In this document: one piece after another, positions 22,095-34,675 of the stretch
How the letters are laid out: every line of letters begins with the position of its first letter
Position numbering within the stretch: position 1 is the first letter of the stretch
Source: Dugong dugon
Lineage: Eukaryota > Chordata > Mammalia > Sirenia > Dugongidae
NCBI GenBank assembly: GCA_030035585.1
Contig: CM057464.1
Span: forward strand, 79,282,919 to 79,346,918
Direction: 5' to 3'
DNA length: 64,000 nt
The notes under the pieces: generated by a model
What the model was told of the DNA's origin: nothing
The model's database searches: none
What the model saw: only the letters and a program-made list of their open reading frames with translations
Program-made: the position numbers and the translations under genes

Positions 22095-25000
22095 AGAGGT
22101 CCCCTATCAGCCAATGCAGCACGGATCTGCCATCTTGGACTCTTATCAGAGACCAGCAAATAGGGGGTATGAGAAAGCATCTTCATGGAGCTTCCAGCAG
22201 GAGACACAACAACTGGTAAACAGTGATATATCCTTTCCCACCCCCCACCCTTCTTCACCCCCACTCGGCCTCCTCTGCATCCCGCGGCTACAGTCTTTTG
22301 GCCGGGAAGCACTGGCTGCTTGGATTCCACACACCCGCACTGGCCAACTCCCTGAGTGCCATTTGTTGGCTGCTGGTGTTGCTTTTTTCCACTTCTTTTG
22401 ATTTCTTTCTTACCTCTCACCACCTCCCCCTCCTTTTGCTCAAATACTTGGCTCCATGCTCCATCTTTGCTTCCTTGTGAGGGGCTGTGGAACTTTATTC
22501 GAGTTTGGAACTGCTTCTCTGTCCATGCTGCCATGCTGGTAGGATCCCAGAGCTTTTTTTCATTTGTTTGTTTTCTTTTTCTTTTCTCGAGTGGGGAGCC
22601 CATTCTGGCCGGGCGGTGCTGTGCGGCTTGAGACTTACCCCCTCAGTTTGCACAGACACATAGAGGGATCCCTGAGTGCAATTCCTTTCTTTGTGTTTTT
22701 TTTTTCCTGTTTTTTTTTGGGGGGGGGGGGTTCTTGTTCTTTTTTCCTTTTTAAATTTGTTTTGTTTTCTTTTCCCTCTTTTCCCCTTTTTGTCTTTCTT
22801 CATTACTCAGTTTCATGTCTCTCTATACCTTCATTCTCTTCTTGTCCCCTGGATACCTGGTGCTGAATACCTCTATGCCTCCTAGCCATGCTGTACTTCA
22901 ACACCTGGGAACAACTTCCCCAGACCTCATAGCCACAACGGTGGGATCCCTGGGAGCTTTGCTAATTTTTATTTATTCATTCTTTTCTTCTTCTTCCCCT
23001 TTTTGTTTTTCTCCATTTCATAGTTTCTCATCTCTCCACTCCAACAGCAAGCTCTCCTAGCACTCTTTTTTGTTTGTATGTTTTTGGTTCCTGTTCCTCT
23101 CTCCTCTCCCATACCCATCTTAGCTCCACACATTACAATCTCCCCCCTCCATCCTGCCTACCTGCACCATGCACTTAAAATCATACCACCAAGCAGCACA
23201 GGCATGGCCTACCGGAACGTACCCTGCAGTGATCACTGACCCACCCTAGTGGCAGTAGTAGGTGCCACAAACAACCCATCCCAGCAACTCCTCTTCAGCT
23301 AGACCTGCCCTGCTCTATCATATCTGAGTGACTGACCCTGCCAGTTGGAGAACGAGGCAAAAAGTATTGTGCCCACAGATGAGCAAACAACAAAGAACAC
23401 ACAGCCAGCCTTCTCAGAGATAGCCAAATTAAAAAAAAAAAAAAAAAAACAAGACCAAACAAACAAATCTACAATCAATAAACAAGAAAAATAACTACTA
23501 AATGCCCCAAAGACAGCAAACAATATCAAAACTTTTACAAAAACAGGACAGGATGGTTCCAGTAGGTGTCCAAAGTAAAACACCAGATGACTTTCCAGTA
23601 GAAGAAAAGGCACTAGAACTACCTGATAGGGAATTCAAATCTCTAATACTCAGAATTATCCAAGAGTTGAAGCAAAAAACAGGCAAAAATAAGGAAAAAA
23701 TATACAAATTCATGGAAAAGGCAGACAAATTCATGGAAAATACAGACAAAAAAATGGAAGAATTCAGGAAAATAATGCAGGAACAAAATGTCCAAATAAA
23801 TTCACAACTAGAAATTATACAAAAACAACAATTAGAAATCCAAAAGATGAACAACAAGATTTCAGAAATGGACAGTGTCATAGAAGGGCTGAGGAGCAGA
23901 TTTGAAACAGTGGAAGACAGGATCAGTGGAATTGAAGACAAACACTTGGATAGAACTCAGTTTGAGGAAAAATCAGAAAAAAGAACAAAGAAAAATGAAG
24001 AGACCCTGAGAATTACGTGGGATACAATCAAAAGCAAAAATCTGTGACTGATCAGAGTTCCAGAACAGGGTGAGAAAACAGAAGACACAGAGAGGATCAT
24101 TGAAGACTTGCTGACAGAAAACTTCCCCAATATCATGAAAGATGACAAGCTGACTATCCAAGAAGCTCAACGAACCCCATATAGGATAGACCCCAAAAGA
24201 AAATCACCAAGGCATATCATAATCACACTCGCTAAAACCATAGACAAAGAATCCTGAGAGCAGCTCAAGAAAAACAAAAAGTCACATACAGAGGAGAAAC
24301 AATAAGACTAAGCTCAGCTTATTCAGCAGAAACCATGCAGGCAAGAAGGCAATGGGATGACATATATAAAACTTTGAAAGAAAAAAATTGTCAGCCAAGA
24401 ATAATATATCCTGCAAAACTCTCATTCAAATATGATAGCGAAATTAGGTCATTTCCAGATAAACAGAAATTAAGGGACTATGTAAAAACCAGACCAAACT
24501 TCTGAGACTTATTAAAGGAAGTCCTTTGATCTGAGAACAAACAATATCAGACCACAGGGTGAATATAGGATGCAGGATTGTAGTAGCTAGATACCAACCT
24601 AGGAAATGAACTCTTAAGGACTACGCAAAACCAAAAGAATTACAAAAGGGAACCAGAGAGATTAATCTGTAAATGACAACAGCGTTAGAACACTAAAAGA
24701 GGGAATAAACAGTGTAGATATAGAACCTTCTAATGGGAAGGAAGTCAAGCGTACCAAATAATAATAGACTGGTTCAAATCTAGGAAGATAAGGGTAAATT
24801 TCACAGTAACCACAAAGAAAGTTAGCAAACCTACTCTTCAAAATAAAGAAGAAAAACATAAAGTCTCAGTAAAAACAAAACCTACGAAAACAAAAGTAAT
24901 GAAAAAAATCCACAAACAAAATGAACTCAGCACAGGAGAGAAAGAGGAACAAAACTGGAGGACATTATGCTGAGTGAAATAAGTCAATCACAAAAGGACA

Positions 25001-25972
25001 AATATTGTATGAGACCTCTACTGTATAACTCATGTAAAAGTTTACACACAAAAAGAAACAATCTTTGTTGGTTACGAGGGATGGGAGGAGTCGGGGGGGA
25101 ACTACATAGATAAGTGGTAGCTTTGGTGAAGGGTAAGAGAGTACACATTACTGGGGAAGCCAGCACAACTTGTACAGGGAAAGGTCATGGAAGCTCCATA
25201 GACACATCCAAACTCCCTGAGGGACTGAATTGATGGGCAGGGAGCTGTGGGGACCATGGTCTCGGGGAACATCTAGCTCAATTGGCATAACACAGTTTAT
25301 ACAGACAATGTTCTACATTCTACCTTGGTGAGTAGTGTCTGGGGTCTTAAAAGCCTGTGAGCAGCCATCTAAGATACTCCACTGGTCTCACCCCTTCGGG
25401 AACAAGGGAGAATGAAGAGAACAAGATACAAGGAAAAGATTAGTCCAAAGGACTAATGGACCACAGCTACCAAGGCCTCCACCAGACTGACTCCAGTACA
25501 GCTAGATGGTGCCTGGCTACCACCACTGACTGCTCTGACCGGGATCACAATAGAGGGTCCTGGACAAAACTGGAAAATGATGTAGAACAGAATTCTAACT
25601 CACAAAAAAAAAAAAAAAAAAAAGACCTGATTTACTGGCCTGACAGACTTGAGAAACCCTGAGAGTATGGCCCCTGGACACCCTTTTAGCTCAGTGGTGA
25701 AGCCCCTCCCGAAGTTCACCATTCAGCCAGGGATTGGACAGTCTCATAAAACAAAACAGGACTAATGAAGCACAGCAGTCCAGGGGCAAGGACTAGAAGT
25801 CAGGAAGGGACAGGAAAGCTGGTGATAGGGAACCCAAGGGTGAGAAGGGACAGTGTTGACATGTCATAGGGTTGTTAACCATTGTCATAGGGCAATATGT
25901 GTAATAACTGTTTAATGAGAAACTATTTGTTCTGCAAACCTTCATCTAAGGTTCAAAAAAAATAAAAGAATT
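22095..25972 (+). mobile_element. L1 with ORF1 but no ORF2 (HAL1-like)
   Basis: Order: a GC- and pyrimidine-rich 5'UTR (about 22095-23500, with gatctgccatcttgg near its start), ORF1 (23502-24505, broken), about 455 bp of A-rich sequence, then only the last codons of ORF2 (24961 on, encoding roughly SEISQSQKDKYCM) and a long 3'UTR. The 3'UTR ends aaccttcatctaagg before an A-rich end near 25955-25972. The roughly 3.8-kb ORF2 is absent. This is the layout of half-L1 (HAL1) elements, or a single internal deletion. The 3'UTR matches the antisense L1 at 46975-49306 and the 3' ends at 36351-36950 and 51029-51460. Confidence 0.8.
23502..24505 (+). pseudogene. L1 ORF1 (RNA-binding chaperone), broken
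   Basis: The first 181 codons are open. An N-terminal part is followed by a long coiled coil with 7- and 11-residue periodicity (KFMEKADKFMENTDKKMEEF region, residues about 60-145), the trimerisation region of ORF1p. An in-frame TGA ends it at 24045-24047. The RRM-like domain continues in the same frame (RVPEQGEKTEDTERIIEDLL, then EAQRTPYRIDPKR). A shift near 24250 moves the C-terminal domain to another frame (YSAETMQARRQW, PRIIYPAKLSFKYDS). At least one stop and one frameshift make it non-functional. It is a retrotransposon gene, not a host gene. Confidence 0.9.
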
Positions 25973-26187
25973 ATCTATGTGAGATCAAATTGATAACAGC
26001 AACTCAAAAGGTTGGATGGGAAGCGTAGGGGACAGTGAGTTGAAGATAATGGCAATGGAATAATTTGGAAAAGGTTAGTGAGAATAGCAGCACAACTGGA
26101 AGAATGTAATCCATGTCACTGAATTGTACATGCAGAAACTTTCAAAATGGTGTAACTTTGGCTATGTATATTTTCACCAAAAAAAAG
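25973..26187 (+). mobile_element. L1 3' end of a second type
   Basis: It reads gatcaaattgataacagcaac, then actggaagaatgtaatccatg, then gaattgtacatgcagaaac and a ttttcaccaaaaaaaa end. It matches the 3' end at 60150-60725, so it is a separate L1 3'UTR type lying directly downstream of the HAL1-like element. Confidence 0.65.
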
Positions 26188-26337
26188 TTCCTTAAGTCGA
26201 GAAGGGAGAGGGTTGACACATCGTGGGATTGTTAACCAATGTCATAAAACAATATGTGTACTGACTGTTTAATGAAAAACTATTTGTTCTGTAAACCTTC
26301 ATCTAAAGTACAATAAAAAAATTAAAAAGAAAAAAAA
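26188..26337 (+). mobile_element. L1 3' end, short
   Basis: Only the last 150 bp of the L1 3'UTR (cgtgggattgttaaccaatg, then gtaaaccttcatctaaag and an AATAAA signal) with an A-rich tail. Confidence 0.8.
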
Positions 26338-26350
26338 GGAGACATATGGG

Positions 26351-27718
26351 ACCACATGCTGAGGGAATCTAGGAGTCTAGCCAGCTTCTTTTTACTATCT
26401 GATTCTGAATTTTACACCAGTATGGGTAAATAATAAAGACGTTCAGCCTCTTGTTGGCATTCAGGTATGTGTGGGACTGGGTACTATTATTCATACCTCA
26501 GAAACTGGCTGAGTATGAAAAATTTATTTCTTTGAAACCAAGAGGGTTCTGGTCAACCCAGGAGAATGTTCAATACCTACAAACTCTGAATGAGATTAAA
26601 ATGTCATTTCTTGTCTGAATGAAGTTCAGTATCATTTTACAATAAGTAGAACTTCATAATGGAGTAAAACTGCTCTGGTAGTTAATGAGATTCAAAGGAC
26701 AGTCTAGTATCGGCTTTGAAGTTCTCTCTATGACTGAGGAGAATACAAAGGATGATTAATTCCGTGACTGCTCGGGGTATGTTACCATTGTTCTATTGCA
26801 AAAGCTCTTAACTATGTACCCCATAACTAGTCAAAGGTAGACCGTGTCTGTGTTCCCTGTTCTCACCATTCTCTCCATATTCTCTCTCTCCCTCCATTAG
26901 AGCACAGCCATCCATGCAGTTCAGTGAGTTGTGGACCAGAAGCACTTGGGATACAGCCCATTTGGCCCATGGGAGAAGGGCAGGTAGTTGGGAAAAGACC
27001 CAGCATCAGCTACCAGGGAAAGATCCTGGCAGTGGGTTAAATGGCATTAGGAACGTTTAGGGTGGTCAACAGGAGTAGGTCCTGGCAAGTCAGCAGAACA
27101 CAGATAAGGCAGAGATTCTAGACCCTGGAGGAGGTGAATGGTCTGTTCACAGGGAGCAGGGACCCAGTTACATTGTTCAGTTTATGAAAGGTACATTTGT
27201 GGGTGGGGTAAAGGTACATTTGTGGGTGGGGTAAAAGAAGACCTCGATACTGAGGCTTGCAGACTGGGAGCTGAGACGAGAAGTTCTGCTTGGAGGAGTA
27301 ATATAGGGACCCCGGAGAAGCAGGAGGTTTAATCACAGGAGAAAAAGCAGACATGAATCTTTGAACATGAACAAAATTTTTTATGAGCATGCACAGCTTC
27401 TGCCCTCCTCTGCTTCTAAGGGTGATGCCTTGTCTGCTCCCTTGGCTTTTATTGTTAGGCTGATCAGGGTAAAGAAGAGATGAGAAAGAACTACAGGAAT
27501 GGGGGTTTCCAGATAGTGTAGGGAGATGGACACTGGAAAAACCAAAGAGAGAATTATTATTTAGAAATACTTGAACTCTGCCTCTGCTTTTCTAATGGGT
27601 CTGTCATGGGGCCTGAGCTGGATCATTTTAGAAAGCTCGCTAGTTGAGTCTAATATGCAGCCAGGATTGAAAGCCACTGTGTTAAGTGCCTCACCATTGA
27701 ACAAGTCTGTTGGGAACT
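26351..27718. other. Intronic sequence, nothing recognised
   Basis: Unassigned apart from a perfect 23-bp tandem duplication at 27187-27232. Confidence 0.5.
27187..27232. repeat. Perfect 23-bp tandem duplication
   Basis: The unit aaaggtacatttgtgggtgg plus ggt occurs twice back to back without mismatch, so the duplication is probably recent. Confidence 0.9.
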
Positions 27719-28259
27719 GTCTTAGACTGGGTTCTCTAGAGACTCAAAACCAGTAAAGCGTGTAAATATATCTAGAGAAAGAGATTTATATCAAGGAAAT
27801 GGCTCATGCAGTTGTGGAAGCTTGAATGTCCCAAGTCTGTAGGTCGGGATAGAAGCTTCTCCTGATTCATGGAGCCGCAAGGGCTGGTGAACTCAAGATC
27901 GGCTGGAGAGCAGGGCTATTGCTCACAGGCTGTGAAAATTGACGAACCCCAAGATTGGCAGGCAAGACCACAGGTAAGCTGCTAGCTCAAGTCCTAAGAA
28001 CTGAAAGTCAGATGAACAGGAGCCAGTTGCAGGATCCAGAACAAGTAAAAGCCCCAGAGCCCTGCCTGAACGTCTGCTCACACTCGATGCAGGCCACACA
28101 TCCAAGGACCCTTCAACTGCTTGGCTACTCACAGCAGATCCCATCATGTGGGTGATCATGCATCAAACCTCAAAAGGGAAGTGATCACAACATTATATGA
28201 CTGCCAAAAGTCTGAGAATCATGGCCCAGCTAAGTTGACACACAATTTCAACCATCACA
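27719..28259 (-). mobile_element. MaLR/ERVL-type solo LTR, antisense
   Basis: On the plus strand it starts tgtcttagactggg and ends ttcaaccatcaca. Read antisense it opens tgtgatggttgaaattgtg and continues gtcaacttagctgggccatg, the same opening block as the LTR at 12131. The flanks ggaac and ggaaa are a possible 5-bp duplication. No internal genes are present. Confidence 0.7.
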
Positions 28260-28685
28260 GGAAATTATAGCAGGCCTCTCTTTCTCCCCTTTCTCTTTTC
28301 TCTGGTTTCTTCCCACTTGCAATGCCGCAGCAGGTTAGCAGGATTGTGTATTTAAAATGGAAAGATCAGGAGAAAACATAGCTCCAAGATGGCAATTAGA
28401 AAGGCAGAGGGGCAAAAACCATCAGCAGAGATGTCCAGGCAGCTGTTGGGGTATAAGGAGAGAGGGCTGGGCAATGACAATTGTAAGAGATTTTTCTGCA
28501 GATTGTGAATGGGGATCTTTTTGAAAAATTTTATTGGGGATCTGAATTGTCTTTTAACTTGTCTAGGGTGTTGGAATGGAGACAGTGTGCTGCCAGCTAA
28601 ACTGGAAGGAAGCTGGAGGGCAGATTTATTGGGGCCATCCTCTCCTTTCTCTCTTGTTGCTTTTCCTTTTTCTTTCTCCACTTAT
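28260..28685. other. Intronic sequence, nothing recognised
   Basis: Pyrimidine-rich at the start; otherwise unassigned. Confidence 0.45.
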
Positions 28686-29420
28686 TGAGAGCCTATTTCA
28701 TGCCAGGTGAAACATTATCTGCAAGGCTCCCACAGCCTGGAGGCTTGTCTAGGGTGTGATGGGGAGCAGAGATAGGGAGGAGGGTTAGGAAGTTCAAAAG
28801 GAAGTGACTTTTGAGTTGAATTTTGAGCTAACCCGTGGAATGACAAGCAGGAGTTACAAGGTAGATGATAAAAGGACAGGTGAACGAGAGGGGTGTTCAA
28901 AGCCGAGGGAATAACATTGCAGAAATCCAGAGGGGACAGAGAATATTGTATTTTAAGGAACTGCTGAGAGCTGGACCTGGCTATCAGTTAATGTCTGTGG
29001 CAGGAAAGGAAACTGAAAAGGCAGCAAGGGCCATATCTTGAAGGGCCTAGTAAACAACAAAGAGTAATTTGAGTATTTCACCGAAAACTCTCAGGAGCCA
29101 TGCAAAAATTTTGAATGAGAGAATCGTATTAGATGTGGATTTTAGAAGAATCTTTTTCATAGTAACATTGAAGATAGAACACAGAGGGAGGTAAAAATTC
29201 TCACTGGAAGGTCAGTCAAGTACCTCAGAAGACAAACGATGAGGGTCTAAATAAATGAAGGCAGTGACAGAGGGGACAAAGAGGAGAAATATGAGTGTGA
29301 TTTGGAAGGAAGATATGAAAGGACGGATCAATTTAGAGTGAGGAGTTGAAGAAGAGGGAGGAGTTGAAGGTTTGGAGGAATCGGGAGCCAGTTAGAATAA
29401 CAGGTCATTTGTGGAGATAG
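28686..29420 (-). mobile_element. L2 LINE, antisense
   Basis: Antisense L2 3' region: ttgagagcctatttcatgcc, then ttgagttgaattttgagc, then ggccatatcttgaagggcc. It is decayed and has no coding potential. Confidence 0.65.
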
Positions 29421-29595
29421 GAGTCTAGAAAGGGAACACACAGAGGAAAGAGGCTCACTTCACTCTATAGGTGCCTCTGCAGATACATCCCAGAGCATGG
29501 GAGTGGGGATGCACCAAAAGCTGAAGATCAGGAGGGACAGGGAGCCAAGCAGACCATCAAGCAGATAATAACATCCTGTTTCCACCCTATGAATC

Positions 29596-30116
29596 TGTTT
29601 TAGTTATCTAGTGCTCCTGTAACAGAAATACCACAAGTGGATGGCTTTAACAAAGAGAAATTTATTCTCTCACAGTCTAGTAGCCTAGAAGTCTAAATTC
29701 AGGGCACCAGTTCCAGGGGAAGGCTTTCTCTCTGTCAGCTCTGGGGGAAGGTCCTGGTCATCAATCTTCCCCTGATCTAGGAGCTTCTGAGCATAGGAAC
29801 CCTGGGTCCAAAAGACGCACTCTGCTCCCCTCTCTGCTTTCTTGGCGGTATGAGTTCCCCCTGTCTCTCTGCTCACTTCTCTCTTTTATATCTCAAAAGA
29901 GATTGGGTTAAGACACGACCTAATCTTATAGATTGAGTCCTGCCTCATTAACATAACTGCTTCTAATCCTGCCTCGTTAACATCATAGAGGTAGGATTTA
30001 CAACACATAGGAAAATCACATCAGATGACAAAATGGTGGACAATCACACAATACTGGGAATCACGGCCTAGTCAAGTTGACACATGTTTTTTGGGGACAC
30101 AATTCAATCCATGACA
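29596..30116 (-). mobile_element. MaLR-type solo LTR, antisense
   Basis: Plus-strand ends are tgttttagttatc and caatccatgaca. Internal phrases are the reverse complement of the LTR at 12131-12641 (accacaagtgg, ctcaaaagagattggg, agtcctgcctcattaac). No internal genes are present. Confidence 0.8.
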
Positions 30117-30121
30117 GGGTC

Positions 30122-31654
30122 CATGAGGGTTGCTTTTCTTCCTTCTGCTATCCTGTCCACACTGGCCCTTCACTCAGCATCAACCCTGATGCTGGGTAAT
30201 GGAGTAGATAAGAGAGAAAAGCAGCTGACTACCAGGGCTGGTTCCTGAAAGGTGAGCAGTAATTTAAGGAACTGGGGTATACTCTGAGGGGGAAGGGCGT
30301 TTCCAAACCTGGCAGTTGAACACAGTCTCTTAGAGAGCTTATGAAAAACACAGATTCTAGAACCTACCTTCTTCCTGAATAAAAATCTTCTCAGCTAAAT
30401 TCTGGAAATTTTTTTTTTTTTAAAGTCTTCATAGGTGTTTCTGTGAAGCCTGGCTGATAATAGTAAACCCCTTACTCTAGGAGGGCTAGGGCATGCAACC
30501 TGTGCAGTCACACCGGGCTTTATGTTCAGAAAACTCCATGCTTGGTTTAATGCTTTGCTGTTGCTCTCTTGAAATTCTTAATACTTTTATCGTTGAACTT
30601 GCATTTTGAAAGTGAAGTTTATGAGACAACGAAGCATGAGCATGAGCAGAGGAGAGAGACACACAATACGCATGTTCACCGTTTCTTGCTGCCCCATTCG
30701 CATGTACTGTTAGTGACATCCCATGAAAACAGAATTCTTGTAGACCCACAACGCAGGGAGTTCAGTGAGATTCAAAGCAAGCACCAGCATATTATGTCTA
30801 CCAACTGAGTCAGTGGGGACACTGACATCCTAAGAGCCATGCTTTTCATATGAACCAGAACTTGCTTCAAAGGCAAAAAGGATGCAGTGGCATTCTAAGA
30901 AACATGAATGACCGAGGAACTCTATGATATCCTTTCTTAATCCTGCTACTTCCCTGTATTATTCAGCTCCTTACACTGAAAACGATGACATAGGAGGAAG
31001 GGGAAAGATAGTTTCTTTTTCTTTCAATCCACCCTTACCCATCAGTATGGCCGAAGGTAGAGAGTGTTGATGGAATGTGTTAGTTTTGAGCAGAGTTTCC
31101 ACTATTCTGGTAAGAATGAAATACAAACGCATGTACAAATTATGAAATATGAATTCTCTAATTTTGGTGATTCTGAATGAGTTAAATGCTCTTATATTTA
31201 GATTTTAAAGTGGCAATGCACAATATAAATGCTAATACTAGTGATAATAATTTAATATTTTAATTTTTCTTTGCTTAAAACAATGTACATAACAAATAAA
31301 CATCATGAAAAGTTGAAAGAGAAACCACTGAAGATAAGAAAGTGCTTTATATTTTAGTTACAATTAACGGCACCTTTTTCTGGCTTTTTGAACAGGGACT
31401 CCACATTTTCGATTTGTACAGGACCCCACAGTTTATGTAGCTGGCCCTGAGTGGGAGCCTTTGGTGCCCTCATAAAGAAAATTGGGAAAGAAGAGCAAGA
31501 TAAAAACAAGACTAACCTAAGTATCTGAGGCTGCTGGGAGCCGTTGGATGACCCCGTGAAAACTGTTGAGTCAGGAGATCTGCCTCAGGGTTTGTGGGGT
31601 GAGCTGATGCACACATGGACCTCAAACCACTTATTCCTCAGATAGTAGCATTCA
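30122..31654. other. Intronic sequence, nothing recognised
   Basis: About 1.5 kb of unassigned sequence. Short frames near 30486-30808 overlap on both strands and carry no domain. Confidence 0.5.
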
Positions 31655-31850
31655 GTAGGGAGATTGGTTTATAAAGACAGCCTGGTGAAGCACAAGGAAA
31701 TGGGCTTTAGGATTTGGCGCTGCTCTGCCATTTATTAAGCTGTGTGAGCTTGGGCAAATTACTTGATATTGCTGTGCCTCTGTTGACTCATCTGTAAATA
31801 GAAAGTAATAATATCTCTTAAGATTTTTCTTAGGATTAAGTGATATGTGG
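31655..31850 (+). mobile_element. MIR SINE
   Basis: Sense MIR with gctctgccatttattaagc, ctgtgtgagcttgggcaaa and tgactcatctgtaaatag in the expected order. Confidence 0.85.
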
Positions 31851-32000
31851 AGTAGAACTGTGCTCCATAGGGTTTTCAATGGCTGACTTTTGCAAAGTAG
31901 ATTACCAGGTCCTTCTTCTGAGGCACTTGTGGGCAGAATCGAACCTCCAACCTTTTGGTTAGCAGCCCAGCACTTCAACCATTTGCATCACTCAGGGACT
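31851..32000 (-). mobile_element. AfroSINE, antisense, truncated
   Basis: Antisense body and head from gtagaactgtgctccatag to gcatcactcagggact. The RTE-like tail is absent. Confidence 0.85.
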
Positions 32001-32012
32001 GGTCTAGCACAT

Positions 32013-32186
32013 TCCAACCAAAACTCATTGCCATTGAGTCGACTTTGACTCATAGCGACCCTATAGGACAGAGTAGAACTGCCCTATAGGGTTTCCAAGG
32101 AGCAGCTGGTGGATTTGAACTGCTGACCTTTTGGTTAGCAGTTATAGCTTGCCATAGTTCTTAACCACTGTGCCATCAGGGTCCCT
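32013..32186 (-). mobile_element. AfroSINE, antisense, with clear TSD
   Basis: Complete antisense copy. The 10-bp repeat tctagcacat at 32003-32012 and 32187-32196 is a perfect target-site duplication. Confidence 0.95.
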
Positions 32187-32196
32187 TCTAGCACAT

Positions 32197-32254
32197 AAAA
32201 ACCAAACCAAACCCGTTGCCACCGAGTCGATTCTGATTCATAGCGACCCTATGT
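32197..32254 (-). mobile_element. AfroSINE tail fragment, antisense
   Basis: Only the tail side (aaccaaaccaaacccgttgc to catagcgaccctatg) is present, directly after the previous copy's duplication. Confidence 0.8.
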
Positions 32255-34490
32255 AGTAGGTATTAAATAAATAAACGCATGTTTCATTCTTTTTCTCCTT
32301 GACTATAGCCTAACTTGAACTTGTATATACCATTTTCTTCCACTGCTTCATTAACTTGAAGCCTGGGAAGCAGGTATTCCTGGCCCTATGCTGGAGCACA
32401 CATCTGCTCCCCATTTAATTTTTGGGGTCAGGGACAGAAGCAGGGATTTTGTTTTTTCTTAAAGCTATAGCACTGATTGCTTCAGTGCATAACTCTGATT
32501 CGACTAAAAAAATTCACAGGGACTGCCAGGGAGGTAAAATGAAGTGACTAGAAGGCATAGTTTGTCAGCATCCATTTATATGTCTTATGTCACTTTTCTA
32601 TTATTTCTTGTATTGGGAATTTCTTGGCTTAACAAGACATATTAATATAAGCAATGGCATATTTTAAACAATTTCCAATGCTATAGAATAATTTCACTCT
32701 CAAATTCAGTCTATTAGAAAATTATTTCATGAGTAGCTTTGGGAAATACACAGACAATTTGTAGTTTTACATTTTTTTCAGCTCACAAAGCAATAGGTGG
32801 TATTTGGCATTAATATTGCTACATAGAATTGTGTAGTAGTTGACATAGTGAGCGTTTTTTTTTTTTATGAAAAGAATTGGACCTAAGTGCGTTTGGCATG
32901 AGCATACAAAGCCACAGAGAATCTTAATGAAATCAGACTTAGGAAGGAGATTTACAGAGAAAGCAAGGGATACTTGTTGGATATCACTCAGGAGCTGGTG
33001 CTAAGAAGGAAGGATTTAGAGAGATTATGTTGTGCAAGTGGTAAAAGGGAGAGGAAGGAAACAATAGGAGATGACTTTAGGTGAACAGTAGTGAAGAAAG
33101 ACAAGATGCAGGAAGTCAATAAAACTCCTCTTAGAACATAAAGAGGAAGACCCCAAAACTTGGTCTCTATTTGGTTAGGAGGAAAACGCATAAACTCAAT
33201 TCAAAGAATACTCTAAGCAAAAAGCTTTGAAGTGGGCATGTTGTGTGGGTCCATGGTTCACATGGCGACAATAACTCTTAATCTTGGTTAGAAGAAATGT
33301 AGTGGGGGAAGAAAATGAGATGCTGGGGTCAGAATAGCATCTGGTCTCCTAATGGACAGAGAACAATGACTCAACAATGAAAGCAAGGACTTAGTCTCTG
33401 TGAAGTAAGGGATGGTAACAATGATAAAAAAAATCAAAACAAGTTGAAGGAGCCTGCCATGCATACTCTGGAAGAAAAGAATAAAGTAAGTTGAGACAAA
33501 GAGTTGACCCGGATGGTTCTTAGCAGTGTTTGGTACAGTGGTAATGGTAACATATTCTAAATATATAAAATCTTGGGAGGAAAATAAAATAAAATGTTTG
33601 TGTCACAAGCACATGATTATAGTAAAGTTTATGGTATTTTGTTCCTTAGATTAGAAGTATTTACAGTTTTTTTTAAAAATTGTTACTGCTGTTTGCTTGT
33701 GGTTTGTTTTACTATTTATATCAGTTGTTCTCCAACCTGGCTGGATCTTGTTGGCATAACCTCTGATTTAATTGGCAAGTGTGGACAAGAAGGGAAAAAT
33801 CTATTATATACGAGGGAGAAAAAGTGTCAAAGTGTTCAGATACTAAGCCCAGGGGAAACTGTGCAGGTCAGCTTGACCTGAGGAAAAAGAGAGAGGACAA
33901 AACAAGGGGAGGAAATAGGCAGAAGTGTGCAGCAAAAGTGACCCCTGTTATGGTAGTCATAATGGAATTGTTATGAGAAAAAGAAAAAGCACATGAAGTA
34001 ACAGTAATTCAAGATGCTCTAATTAGCTCCACTTTGAAGGGAGACCTGGGCAGGAGTAGCCAATGGTTTGAGCCATGGGTTCATTAATGAAGTCCTCATG
34101 AGGAAGAATAAAACGCATGTATAAAAGAACTAACTCAAGCCTGCGCATATGAGAGAATTTCAGGCATTCCTGTCCTGTTCTTTCTGATTCTGGACAATCA
34201 TTGTACATTGTACGTGTGATGTAAACCACAAAACTGCATATGCATGTGGTTTCACTGGGTCTGCTTGGAAGGATACTCCAGAAATCAGAACCACTGGCCT
34301 GGGGAGAGGCAGATGGTCACTCTTGAATGTCCTGTATGAGGGTTTATAATGGTTTGGAAGGCTGTTCCTTAGATTGTTTTGACGGGGAGCATGGGGAATA
34401 TAAAACATTTATATGGACAGTGCTGTGAAATGCATGTATATTTCAGCACCCTCCAGTTAATCCCGAGGTTAATACTGTGACTTTTAATAT
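32255..34490. other. Intronic sequence, nothing recognised
   Basis: About 2.2 kb with no repeat I can name and no exon-like signal. Confidence 0.5.
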
Positions 34491-34494
34491 CATT

Positions 34495-34675
34495 AAAAAA
34501 AAAAAAAAAACTGGCTGTCTGGTTGATTCTGACTCATAATGACCCTATAAGACAGAGTAGAACTGCCCCATAGAATTTTCAAGTCTGTAATCTTTACAGA
34601 AGCAGACTGCCACATTGTTCGAACCGCTAGTGAGTGCGAACCACCAGTCTTTCAGTTAACAGCCTAGCTTTACCA
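34495..34675 (-). mobile_element. AfroSINE, antisense
   Basis: It starts with an A run, then gattctgactcataatgacc, then aagcagactgccacattg. The head end is degraded. Confidence 0.85.

Noticed and set aside
22004..22603. 199-codon minus-strand open frame
   Set aside because: It is antisense to the GC- and pyrimidine-rich L1 5'UTR, with no domain and overlapping frames on the other strand.
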